In this document: piece after piece, positions 7,813 to 14,900 of the stretch | Numbering within the stretch: the first letter of the stretch is position 1 | How the letters are laid out: each line of letters starts with the position of its first letter | NCBI GenBank assembly: GCA_002319795.1 | Contig: DCFU01000014.1 | Coordinates: forward strand, 1-23,047 | DNA from: Megamonas sp. UBA1796 | GTDB lineage: Bacteria > Bacillota > Negativicutes > Selenomonadales > Selenomonadaceae | DNA length: 23,047 nt | Direction: 5' to 3' | The notes under the pieces: model-generated | Database searches by the model: none | Told to the model about the DNA's origin: nothing | Seen by the model: only the letters and a program-made list of their open reading frames with translations | Position numbers and translations under genes: made by a program

Positions 7813-7841
7813 AGTGTACTACTTTAGTCCTTAGATTACAA
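7813..7841 (-). promoter_or_regulatory. Promoter of the lectin gene
   Basis: On the minus strand TTGTAA (7841-7836) and TACACT (7818-7813) are 17 bases apart. The palindrome at 7790-7807 follows immediately in the initially transcribed region. Confidence 0.5.
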
Positions 7842-7916
7842 TAGCAATATGTAAAAATAATTATATATTATATATCCGGTGAAGACTTTAATTATATAGT
7901 TTACAACCATATAATA

Positions 7917-8192
7917 TTATGAGTTATGCTGAGTTTTGGTCACTATAATAAATCCTAATCTTTCAAAATCAGCGCGGAACTTCTCATCATCAGTAAAGTT
8001 CTTACATGGTAATTCTATACCCGTGGCAAGTTCATATGCTTTAGAAATAATATATTTTGGGGGATATTTGTCTTTTCCTATCTCCAGATCATATTTAGTT
8101 GATCGATTCTTTTTAGGTATGTCTTCTAATTTTATATTTGTAACAACCTGCAGGATATATTCACGAGTTATTTCTTTGGGTATTCTTGTCAT
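7917..8192 (-). CDS. Small protein resembling the N-terminal head domain of ScoMcrA-type HNH restriction enzymes
   Basis: The protein is about 91 residues from ATG 8192. That start is preferred to the in-frame GTG at 8213 because AGGAG lies about ten bases before the ATG, while the GTG has no site. The whole protein is one small domain: ITREYILQVV near the start, then KYPPKYIISKAYELATG, an aromatic NF loop, and the closing RLGFIIV. This order matches a module I know from the N-termini of HNH restriction enzymes that cut modified DNA (ScoMcrA-like), but no HNH or other nuclease part follows. It lies 53 bases downstream of the SIR2 gene on the same strand and probably shares its mRNA. A plausible role is a nucleic-acid sensor, adaptor or regulator for the SIR2 effector. 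Resemblance comes from motif memory without alignment; the function is inference. Confidence 0.6.
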   Translation of the reverse strand: MTRIPKEITREYILQVVTNIKLEDIPKKNRSTKYDLEIGKDKYPPKYIISKAYELATGIELPCKNFTDDEKFRADFERLGFIIVTKTQHNS

Positions 8193-8245
8193 AGCTAGAA
8201 TTCTCCTATTCACAAACAGTATTTTGTACCTTATATAATTTTAAC

Positions 8246-9370
8246 TTATTTCACACTATCTATAAGCGTATTTAATGTTAAAGGAATATCCTCCCATGTA
8301 TCGGCAAACCACCATTCTACTCCTATAGAACTAAGCATGACGCGAGCAAGCTGTTCTCTTATCCTGCCTAATGTATCTTCATGTAATTTTAATGGAGACT
8401 TTCCGCTTACCATCCATCCATGTCTATCATTTGGAGTAAAACAACTGCTATATTCATTTGATACCTTAATTTCATTATTTTTTATTAAATCTTGCTTGGC
8501 AAGAAGTCCTACAGCAACTAATTCATCTCTTTCAATCGAATGCTTATAAAGGATTTGTCGAACAAAAGTATCATTAAATGAAAATCCAACAAATAATGGA
8601 ATTTGCCCTTCATCTATGGCCCTTGATAATGGGTCCAAATATGTCTTGCATAAATAGGCTTCTCCATAACTATGTTCTGAAAGTACAATACCTTTATTGT
8701 CTTTTGACGCTATGCTCCCATGTATATGAATAATATTATGCTGGCATTGAGGCATCGTTTTATTCTCAAAATTTCTACTACAACTTTGCATAATAATATT
8801 ACGTTTCGCTAGCTCTTTCTCTATAATCATATCGTAATTAAAAGTCAATACAGATGTTGATTTTCCTAATATATCATTGACTTTAATTAAATATTCAATA
8901 AAATCGCAAACGGCATTTAGAAGCATTGATTTCTTTATACTTTTTTTTAAGAATACTTTTTTCACAGCTGAAGCAATTTCTTCTTCACTAAAGATTGCGG
9001 TCAAAGATTGTGTCAATTGCATAAGATTTTGTTTGAAATTCATTGAATATACCGTATCTAAGATTTCATTTTCATAAAGTCCTTTCGATATTAATAAATC
9101 AACAAAAACCTTTTTCACTAATTCATCCCATGCTGGAAGCCCACATGAAATAGAGACACCTGCTCCAATTACAAGTGTAATATTTCCCATATCTAATTGA
9201 TGTTTAATACGTGGAAATAAAGTTTTTGCTTCTTCTTCTAATGGTAATGATTTAGAGATTAAAACATCCGACAATTCTTTTTCAAAATTGACTTGCATAT
9301 CAGCATATTCACCTTTATATTTTTTTCCCGCCGCATAGCTACATCCATCTTCTCTAAATACTCCGACCAT
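8246..9370 (-). CDS. SIR2-family (SIR2_2-like) protein, probable NAD+-consuming defence effector
   Basis: Numbered from the first ATG (9376), the sirtuin-type NAD-binding motifs are GAGVS (71-75) followed by GLPAWDEL, TFNYD with its Asn at about 180, IHIHG with the catalytic-type His at about 219, and GFSFND (264-269). The ~376 residues therefore hold little besides the SIR2 fold, with about 65 residues before it and a 60-residue tail. Such stand-alone SIR2 proteins in phages and islands (compare ThsA and DSR-type systems) degrade NAD+ on infection and abort it. The second in-frame ATG (9370) is taken as start because AAGGAG is nine bases away from it and only three from the ATG at 9376. A short ScoMcrA-head-like gene follows at once, and together they look like a two-gene module in prophage cargo. 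The SIR2 fold is confident; NADase activity and trigger are inferred. Confidence 0.88.
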   Translation of the reverse strand: MVGVFREDGCSYAAGKKYKGEYADMQVNFEKELSDVLISKSLPLEEEAKTLFPRIKHQLDMGNITLVIGAGVSISCGLPAWDELVKKVFVDLLISKGLYENEILDTVYSMNFKQNLMQLTQSLTAIFSEEEIASAVKKVFLKKSIKKSMLLNAVCDFIEYLIKVNDILGKSTSVLTFNYDMIIEKELAKRNIIMQSCSRNFENKTMPQCQHNIIHIHGSIASKDNKGIVLSEHSYGEAYLCKTYLDPLSRAIDEGQIPLFVGFSFNDTFVRQILYKHSIERDELVAVGLLAKQDLIKNNEIKVSNEYSSCFTPNDRHGWMVSGKSPLKLHEDTLGRIREQLARVMLSSIGVEWWFADTWEDIPLTLNTLIDSVK

Positions 9371-9389
9371 TATCATCTGCTCCTTATAT

Positions 9390-9422
9390 AAAAATGCATA
9401 TTTAATGCATTTTTTATGTCAA
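9390..9422 (-). promoter_or_regulatory. Promoter with overlapping inverted repeat upstream of the SIR2 operon
   Basis: On the minus strand a consensus TTGACA (9422-9417) is followed after 16 bases by TATGCA (9400-9395), a weak -10. Exact inverted arms AAAAATGCAT (9390-9399) and ATGCATTTTT (9405-9414) with a 5-base spacer cover the -10 and spacer, as expected for a repressor site controlling a toxic operon. Confidence 0.5.
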
Positions 9423-9449
9423 TTATATTAAAATTTGACACAATAGTAT

Positions 9450-9471
9450 TTGGTAATGTCATTGGTAATGT
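9450..9471. repeat. Tandem direct repeat TTGGTAATGT upstream of the SIR2 operon
   Basis: Exact 10-base copies lie at 9450-9459 and 9462-9471 (12-base period), about one helical turn apart, upstream of the TTGACA. They could be a regulator site. The remaining bases to 9660 contain no convincing gene. Confidence 0.45.
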
Positions 9472-9661
9472 AAAATGATATTTGTAAAAGCATCGTTACT
9501 CCAAATAAATAATTTTGGTGAATAAAATGCTCTACTTAACTGATATACGTAATCCGCTAGTATTCCCCGCCCTAAGTCCAAAAATATTTCATTTATATAC
9601 TTAATCTTTGGTATTCCACAAAATTATAAAATATCCTTTATAAGAGCAAAAATATAAGAGC

Positions 9662-9703
9662 AAAAAAGCCCCGGCAAGGACAATAAAAGTTCTAACCAGG
9701 GCC
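9662..9703 (-). terminator. Terminator of the phage lysis operon
   Basis: On the minus strand a GCCCTGG...CCGGGGC stem extended by several further pairs (arms about 9702-9689 and 9681-9668) is followed by TTTTTT. It lies about 50 bases past the stop of the last lysis-region gene. Confidence 0.85.
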
Positions 9704-9750
9704 AAGTACCTGACTGTCTAAACACAAATTTTCTGAGAAACTTTAACATC

Positions 9751-10371
9751 TTACCACGTATATGATACTGTTACATAGGTTTTATGATTATCAAAATTGT
9801 GTTCAGCACCAACACCTAAATATTTTCCATCCTTCGTGATTTTCTTGCTCACAGAATAGCCTATCATACCCGGCGAGTAATCATCAATTGATTTTGGTGC
9901 GTATTCAATAGTGTGTAGTGTCGACTTATAGGCCTGTATATTATACTGATTCAACTCCACTGGCGTATTAGCTGGAAGATTGGAGAGATCTGCTGCCTTA
10001 GCCGGATCCTTTTTATCTGTGATAATAGCAAAATCAGCTCCTGCTTTTTGCCGTGCAGCCTCTTCTGCTGCTGGTGCCTGCTGTACAGTCGTATATGCTA
10101 TATACTGCGGTTGCGTCCCATGATCATAAATATATTTGATTTGTTGTGCAGCATCCGCAGCCTGCTCCTGTGATATTGGTACTTGTGCTGCATCGGCTGC
10201 TTGCTCCACACCCTTTGGTGTTTGAGCCTGAACCTCAGATTCCTGTGTCACAGGCTGCGGTTCAGGCAAGAAATGTCTATATAATAGGAAGGCCGCACAT
10301 ATAAGTACGGCAATTCCTACTGTATAGGCCATTATTTTTTTATGGCTCTTTATCCAGTCAATCGTTTGCAT
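9751..10371 (-). CDS. Membrane-anchored phage protein, unknown function
   Basis: From the ATG at 10371, chosen because AAGGAGG lies six bases upstream, the protein has 206 residues. A short charged N-terminus is followed by one transmembrane segment (about 14-31), then a Pro/Gln/Ala-rich stretch with a repeated EQAADAAQ motif, and a C-terminal domain rich in predicted beta strands ending in VSYTW. The orientation should be N-in with the bulk outside the cytoplasmic membrane. It is the last gene of the late operon, 11 bases after the preceding small coiled-coil membrane gene and before a strong terminator. I do not recognise the family. In a diderm host an anchored periplasmic protein directly after the endolysin could act in outer-membrane disruption (spanin-like) or superinfection exclusion. 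Both are guesses from position only. Confidence 0.75.
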   Translation of the reverse strand: MQTIDWIKSHKKIMAYTVGIAVLICAAFLLYRHFLPEPQPVTQESEVQAQTPKGVEQAADAAQVPISQEQAADAAQQIKYIYDHGTQPQYIAYTTVQQAPAAEEAARQKAGADFAIITDKKDPAKAADLSNLPANTPVELNQYNIQAYKSTLHTIEYAPKSIDDYSPGMIGYSVSKKITKDGKYLGVGAEHNFDNHKTYVTVSYTW

Positions 10372-10382
10372 GTTGTGCCTCC

Positions 10383-10652
10383 TTATGCGGTAATCCGCAC
10401 TACAATGTAGACCAATGCTGCAATTTCGATTGCGTTGAAAATATCGGAACGATGCGCAACCCACCAAGAAGAGGCTGCCTGCTCCGTTTGCTGTACTGTA
10501 TTTTCCGCTGCGGCCGCTGCCTCTTTTTCGGCATTCTCTATTTTTGTCTGCAGATTTTTGATTTCCTCCGCGAAGAGATCTTCTCCGGAGGCCTTGAGCT
10601 GCTCGATAGCTGCTTTCATTTTTTCAATGTCCTGCTTGATTTGTTCATTCAT
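10383..10652 (-). CDS. Small coiled-coil protein with C-terminal transmembrane segment
   Basis: The 89-residue protein starts with a long charged heptad-like helix (about 1-50, MNEQIKQDIEKMKAAIEQL...), passes through an Ala/Gln-rich hinge and ends in one hydrophobic segment (about 70-87). AAGGAG lies nine bases before the ATG, and the stop is 11 bases before the next start. Such coiled coil plus tail-anchor proteins are common in phage lysis cassettes (holin accessory, XhlA-like). No specific family is recognised. It follows the endolysin gene after an 82-base gap that holds a repeated TGGAATATTTT (minus-strand sense). Confidence 0.75.
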   Translation of the reverse strand: MNEQIKQDIEKMKAAIEQLKASGEDLFAEEIKNLQTKIENAEKEAAAAAENTVQQTEQAASSWWVAHRSDIFNAIEIAALVYIVVRITA

Positions 10653-10694
10653 GATATATCGCTCCTTAAATTTTATTGTTTGATTTTTTGACTA

Positions 10695-10728
10695 AAAATA
10701 TTCCACTTTTTCTGATGAAAATATTCCA
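10695..10728. repeat. Direct repeat AAAATATTCCA in the endolysin/membrane-gene gap
   Basis: Exact 11-base copies lie at 10695-10705 and 10718-10728, 23 bases apart, in the only sizeable gap between the endolysin and the following lysis-region genes. A regulatory or processing role is possible but unsupported. Confidence 0.4.
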
Positions 10729-10734
10729 TGGATA

Positions 10735-11295
10735 TCAGTACAAAATATCCCCATCAAAGGACTTTCCAGCAATATCTAACGAGTCCGTATATTGCCACAT
10801 CATGCCTTTTATATCATCATCGGCCCCCCACTGCGCATTCCATACAGCACAGCCTATCCCCCGCCAGTCAATAGGGGTCTGTAACCACGATAGGGAAGCA
10901 TATACCCCACAGTCATAACCAATAGAATCAATGAATGCCTGACAAATTTGTGTTACATTATCCGCAGAAAAGTCAAAGCCGTGCTCTGCTTTCCAATGAT
11001 CTGCATCTTCCATGTCGAACCATACAGGCAGTTCCAATCCAACACCGGATTCTTCAATGGCTGCATGACAATTCGCAGCTTCAATCGTTGCATCTTCCGG
11101 CGTGAGTGCATAGCTGTAATGGTATGCACCGACTTTTAAGCCTGCTGCATGTGCTGCCTCTACATTCTGCTGAAACATTTCATCTCGACCAGACTTTCCG
11201 TAGCTGCACCGCACAATTGCAAATTCGATACCTGCATCTGCTACAGCCTGCCAATCAATTGTTCCATTGTTTTCTGATACGTCTATACCGTTCAT
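10735..11295 (-). CDS. GH25 endolysin (phage lysozyme, N-acetylmuramidase)
   Basis: Taken from the ATG at 11295, because the family N-terminus MNGIDVSENNG starts there, the protein is 186 residues and consists only of the catalytic GH25 barrel. The upstream in-frame codons look non-coding. Catalytic acids are visible as Asp5 in GIDVSE and Asp94/Glu96 in WFDMED. Later family landmarks include YASLSW, an aromatic-rich QW strand and the C-terminal FDGDILY. GH25 enzymes cleave the beta-1,4 bond between N-acetylmuramic acid and N-acetylglucosamine. There is no signal peptide and no separate wall-binding domain, so export depends on a holin. The gene lies 65 bases downstream of the holin-like gene, forming a classical lysis cassette. 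A GGATGG-like site precedes the start. Confidence 0.93.
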   Translation of the reverse strand: MNGIDVSENNGTIDWQAVADAGIEFAIVRCSYGKSGRDEMFQQNVEAAHAAGLKVGAYHYSYALTPEDATIEAANCHAAIEESGVGLELPVWFDMEDADHWKAEHGFDFSADNVTQICQAFIDSIGYDCGVYASLSWLQTPIDWRGIGCAVWNAQWGADDDIKGMMWQYTDSLDIAGKSFDGDILY

Positions 11296-11360
11296 GTTTA
11301 TCCATCCCTTCCTGTGCCGGAAATAGTCGGCACTCCTATACAGTTTCAAAGTTTGATATG

Positions 11361-11624
11361 CTACTTTTCATCCCGGGCAATCCCCTTTAAGCCGGGCATT
11401 TCCCCCGGGCCTGTATTAAATTTGCTATCGCATAGCCACTTAAACAGGCCGACAAGGCCTGTGCCTATAGCACTCAACCCTTGCCAGCAGGAGGATGTCT
11501 CAAAGTGCATACCAAAAAGGGCATTAGCATAGTAGCCAACACCCCATGAGAACAATACAAACGCCCCGGCGAACAGCCCGAACATCATGCATACGACCGC
11601 AATATTATTTTTTAACCACGTCAC
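11361..11624 (-). CDS. Holin-like small membrane protein
   Basis: The 87-residue protein starts at a GTG (11624) behind a weak AGAGAG site. Two hydrophobic segments are seen (about 8-32 and 46-65), joined by a short loop containing a Cys, and the tail is charged and hydrophilic (DSKFNTGPGEMPGLKG). This shape, and the position directly upstream of a GH25 endolysin and downstream of an XhlA-like gene, indicate a class II-type holin that permeabilises the cytoplasmic membrane to release the endolysin. I base the call on topology and neighbours, since no holin family signature is recognised. Confidence 0.7.
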   Translation of the reverse strand: MTWLKNNIAVVCMMFGLFAGAFVLFSWGVGYYANALFGMHFETSSCWQGLSAIGTGLVGLFKWLCDSKFNTGPGEMPGLKGIARDEK

Positions 11625-11640
11625 GATTTCATCTCTCTTT

Positions 11641-11811
11641 CTAATGGACTACAGCATAAATAGCGATTCCTGTAGTCACGATCCACCCGGCAAGGCCAAC
11701 GTAGCTGTTTTGGCTTTTTGACCGTTCCTCAAGTATGGTTTCCACCCGCGCCAGTCGATCAGATACATTATCGATCTTGTTCATAAGCCTCTCTATGGTA
11801 TCTTCACTCAT
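11641..11811 (-). CDS. XhlA-like small lysis protein (coiled coil plus transmembrane segment)
   Basis: A 56-residue frame is read directly from the sequence: MSEDTIERLMNKIDNVSDRL followed by a second helical stretch to about residue 33, then a hydrophobic segment (about 37-55, starting YVGLAGWIV) ending in VVH. An amphipathic coiled coil followed by a single membrane span is typical of the haemolysin XhlA family found in Bacillota phages, which works with holin and endolysin. AAGGGGAAGTGA precedes the ATG, and the stop lies 16 bases before the GTG of the holin-like gene. Tight spacing and protein character make it a real gene. Confidence 0.75.
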   Translation of the reverse strand: MSEDTIERLMNKIDNVSDRLARVETILEERSKSQNSYVGLAGWIVTTGIAIYAVVH

Positions 11812-11837
11812 CCCCGTCACTTCCCCTTAAAAATTGG

Positions 11838-11868
11838 AATATAAAAGCCCGCAGATTTCTCTACGGGC
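11838..11868 (-). terminator. Rho-independent terminator after the giant virion gene
   Basis: On the minus strand a 9-bp stem (arms 11868-11860 and 11855-11847, one G-T wobble) is capped by a GAAA tetraloop and followed by TTTTATATT. It separates the giant gene (stop at 11904) from the lysis cassette, implying attenuated or independent expression of lysis genes. Confidence 0.7.
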
Positions 11869-11903
11869 CATGCCTGCACACGAATATCAAGTTGTCTCAC
11901 TCC

Positions 11904-14900
11904 TTAGAATGAAAGGAAGTCACTATCTTCTTTTTGCTGTTTTTTCGGCATACTGTCTTTCATTCGGGCACTTTTATCTTCTTGCTTACGTTTGCGCTCG
12001 TTCTTAACGGTCTGTGGTTTTACACCAAGTTCTTTAAGCCGCGCTAAGTTCTCCGGCGAAGGATCCCCAATGAAATCATCAACGGCGTTTTGTTTCTCTT
12101 TCTGCAGCTGTTTATTGTCATCGTAGATAATGGATTGCTTGTCCGTTGCTATAGATTCATCAACAGACTTGAAACCAAGAACACGTAAAAGCCTGTCATA
12201 TCCAGAATCGTACACTGCATTTGTACGGCCTCGGCTGCCTTCATTTTTTCCACTCACAGCCATAATGATATTTGCAATTCCCGGGGAAAGCATTTTCAAA
12301 GCTTGCATGGTGTCACCATCTTTAGCATACAAAAAAGGCTGAATTATAGAGCTGGCAAGCGGCCCTAAAAGGTTTACAAAGGATCTAAAATCTTTCGGTA
12401 TGCTTGGAATAGCATCACCAACACCAGCGCGAGAGGAAATATCAACATTTGCTGTAGAGAATATCCCATATACTGCAATCTTCGCGAGTGCTTTCATCAT
12501 GGGGTTATCACCAGCAGCTCTGTAGATGGCCTGTTTTACTTTATTTTTATAGGATCTTCCGAAGATAGCTTCTCCTAAATCGTCAAACCAGTCAAGCGCC
12601 GGAACTTGGAAGAGACCTGCCATGAGGAAATAACTTCCCCAGAAAATGGCTTTCTGCTTGGGTGTCGTATCCTTTGAAACCATTTCTGCCATAAGTTCAA
12701 ATTCCTTAATAGGATATTTTTTGAACTGCAGCAAAATCTGACTAAACACAGAACCACGGCGGAAGATGTTCGGAGCATCGTTTACACCATAATCAAAGTT
12801 TGCCTTACGGTTCACCTGTTGTGCGTATTCAATTGCTTTATCATGGTTCATGCCGTTTTCGATAGCTTTCTCATAAGCAGCAAGAACTGTGCCACGGCGA
12901 ACAAGGCCCTCCGATTGTTTAAAGAAAAACATAGATTTATTTGCAAGATTTCCAACTGACATTTTGCCATAACCGGCGCCGCTGTCCAAGCCTATATCAT
13001 TCAAAACACCACTTTCCGTAAGTATTTTCAGATCATGTATACTATATTTCTTATGAGCGCCCCGTGCCAAAGCTTTCCACAATACGTTTACATCACCGAT
13101 AAGAGCTGCACTGTTTACAAGCTGTGAAAGGTTTATCATAGCCGAAGAGATATTAAAACATCCAAGTTTCATTATAGAAATGGTGTTCGTCAATGGAGTA
13201 ACCAATTGTAATGCTGCACGATCACCAAAATTTGCAACCACATGGTTTCTCCAGAACTTTGAGTTGTTGAGCAGGTCATTCAGCCACATTTCCACCGCAG
13301 TCGGATTACCGTTGATATCGTTAATATAGTCTTTGGTGTAGCGGGCTGTAGGATTGTCGCTGTGTGCATCGTCAAACCGTCCATACAAACGTTCGAAAAG
13401 GGATATGGCTTTGGGTTTAAACTCTGTCTCCATCGCGACATAACGAGATGATGTATTAAAGAAATGCCGCATAACCCAGTCAAGATCCTTTTCATAACCG
13501 GCTGCACCTTTTCGCTGGATGAAATTCCCGTAGAACCTATGACGATTCTTTAATTTTAGTTTTCCCTGCATCATTTCCTTTGCCTCAGCCAGCGAAATAT
13601 CGTTTTCTGTGGCCATTCTATACATGACGCGCTTATATTCTTTATCACCAATCGTGGCAGCATAACGCATATCGTCCTTTTGGTTTATGCCAACTTGAGC
13701 GAAATCAAACTGCTTGGGACGTACCACAAGTTGTATATTGGGATGCTTCTTGAGATAAATTTCGGCTTTACGAACGGCTTCTTTCATTGTCCGTCCGCTA
13801 TCCACGATGGCCATATGTCCATCTTTTCCTTTTTGCATAACAAAAAATTCATGGAAAAAATGGGGTACATAACCAGCAATCTTATTCAAGTCGGGGATAC
13901 CCTCACGGACTTCAATTTCATATGCATTGTTGCCTACGTGCGTTTCTTTCAAAATCTGTATTGCATCATCGGCCTTCATATGTTTAAGCTCATCCGCATT
14001 TACCGCATAAGTTTTTTTCCAATTCGCATATTCCTTATATGTTACAAGATAATTTCCAGCATCTTTTTCGGTAGTTTTAAGAACTTCAACAAAATGATTG
14101 TTTTTTAAGTTCTCAAGCTGCACTTTATTGAGTGTAGCTGATTTATTCTGTGGTCTGCGCCTTGCATCATTCAGGAGACGATATGCCACATTAATGATAC
14201 GGCGTACTCGTATATAAGCTTCTGCCACATTTTCTTTTGTTCCTTCATCGAGCAGTTCTTGTTTTGTCCACTCCTTAGCCTCTGTATCGCCCTGCAGCAT
14301 GATTTCATATAGAGCTGCTCGATCACTTTTGTTTTTAACAAGATCCATTGCAGCGCCATACTTACGGCTAAAATCAGAACGAAGTTTTGTGAGTTTGTTC
14401 ATGCCGCGTGTAGCATATTCATAAAACATCTTGAAAGACTTCACACGTTGCGCAATATAAGACGGAGACGCCAAAACTTTACCCATGGAACCTATTTGAT
14501 CCTTGCTTTGTAATGGCGTATCAATCTGTATCTGTGGTGAAGGCGTTGAATGAAATCTTGACAGAAGTTTTTTGAATGGCATATCAATAAACGATTTATC
14601 CTGCTTTGCCATTTCCTGCTTTTGCAGGGAATATTTAATAGATTCGTTTCTCGAATAAGCAACGGCATTGCCTTCCTGCGACATAACATGCCCATTGATA
14701 CTCTGTAATCCATCACGGGAACGGGCGAATATTTTCTTCCCATCTTCATCCACCATACTACAAGCAAGCTTCGCAAATGTCTCACGCATCGACTGTTTCT
14801 GCGTATTTGTCAAACCTGCAGCCGGGGTATTCATAAACTCTGTAAACCTGTCCATAAGATCATGCACCCACGCAACAAAACGCTCGGCTAAAGATTTATT

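Noticed and set aside
8193..8213. GTG start (8213) for the small ScoMcrA-head-like protein
   Set aside because: No ribosome binding site precedes it, and the AGGAG used by the ATG at 8192 lies within those codons.
7936..9077. Plus-strand frames opposite the SIR2 operon
   Set aside because: They are antisense to genes with clear motifs, with no start signals or family features.
9480..9605. Short plus-strand peptide frame starting MLYLTDIRNPL
   Set aside because: Only about 25 codons, with a poor ribosome binding site and no promoter context.
10372..10467. N-terminal extension of the membrane protein up to 10467
   Set aside because: It would overlap the upstream gene in another frame and has no ribosome binding site, whereas AAGGAGG sits ideally before the ATG at 10371.
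11296..11349. N-terminal extension of the GH25 endolysin
   Set aside because: GH25 proteins of this type start at MNGIDVSE; the 18 extra residues look unlike protein and the extension approaches the holin gene.
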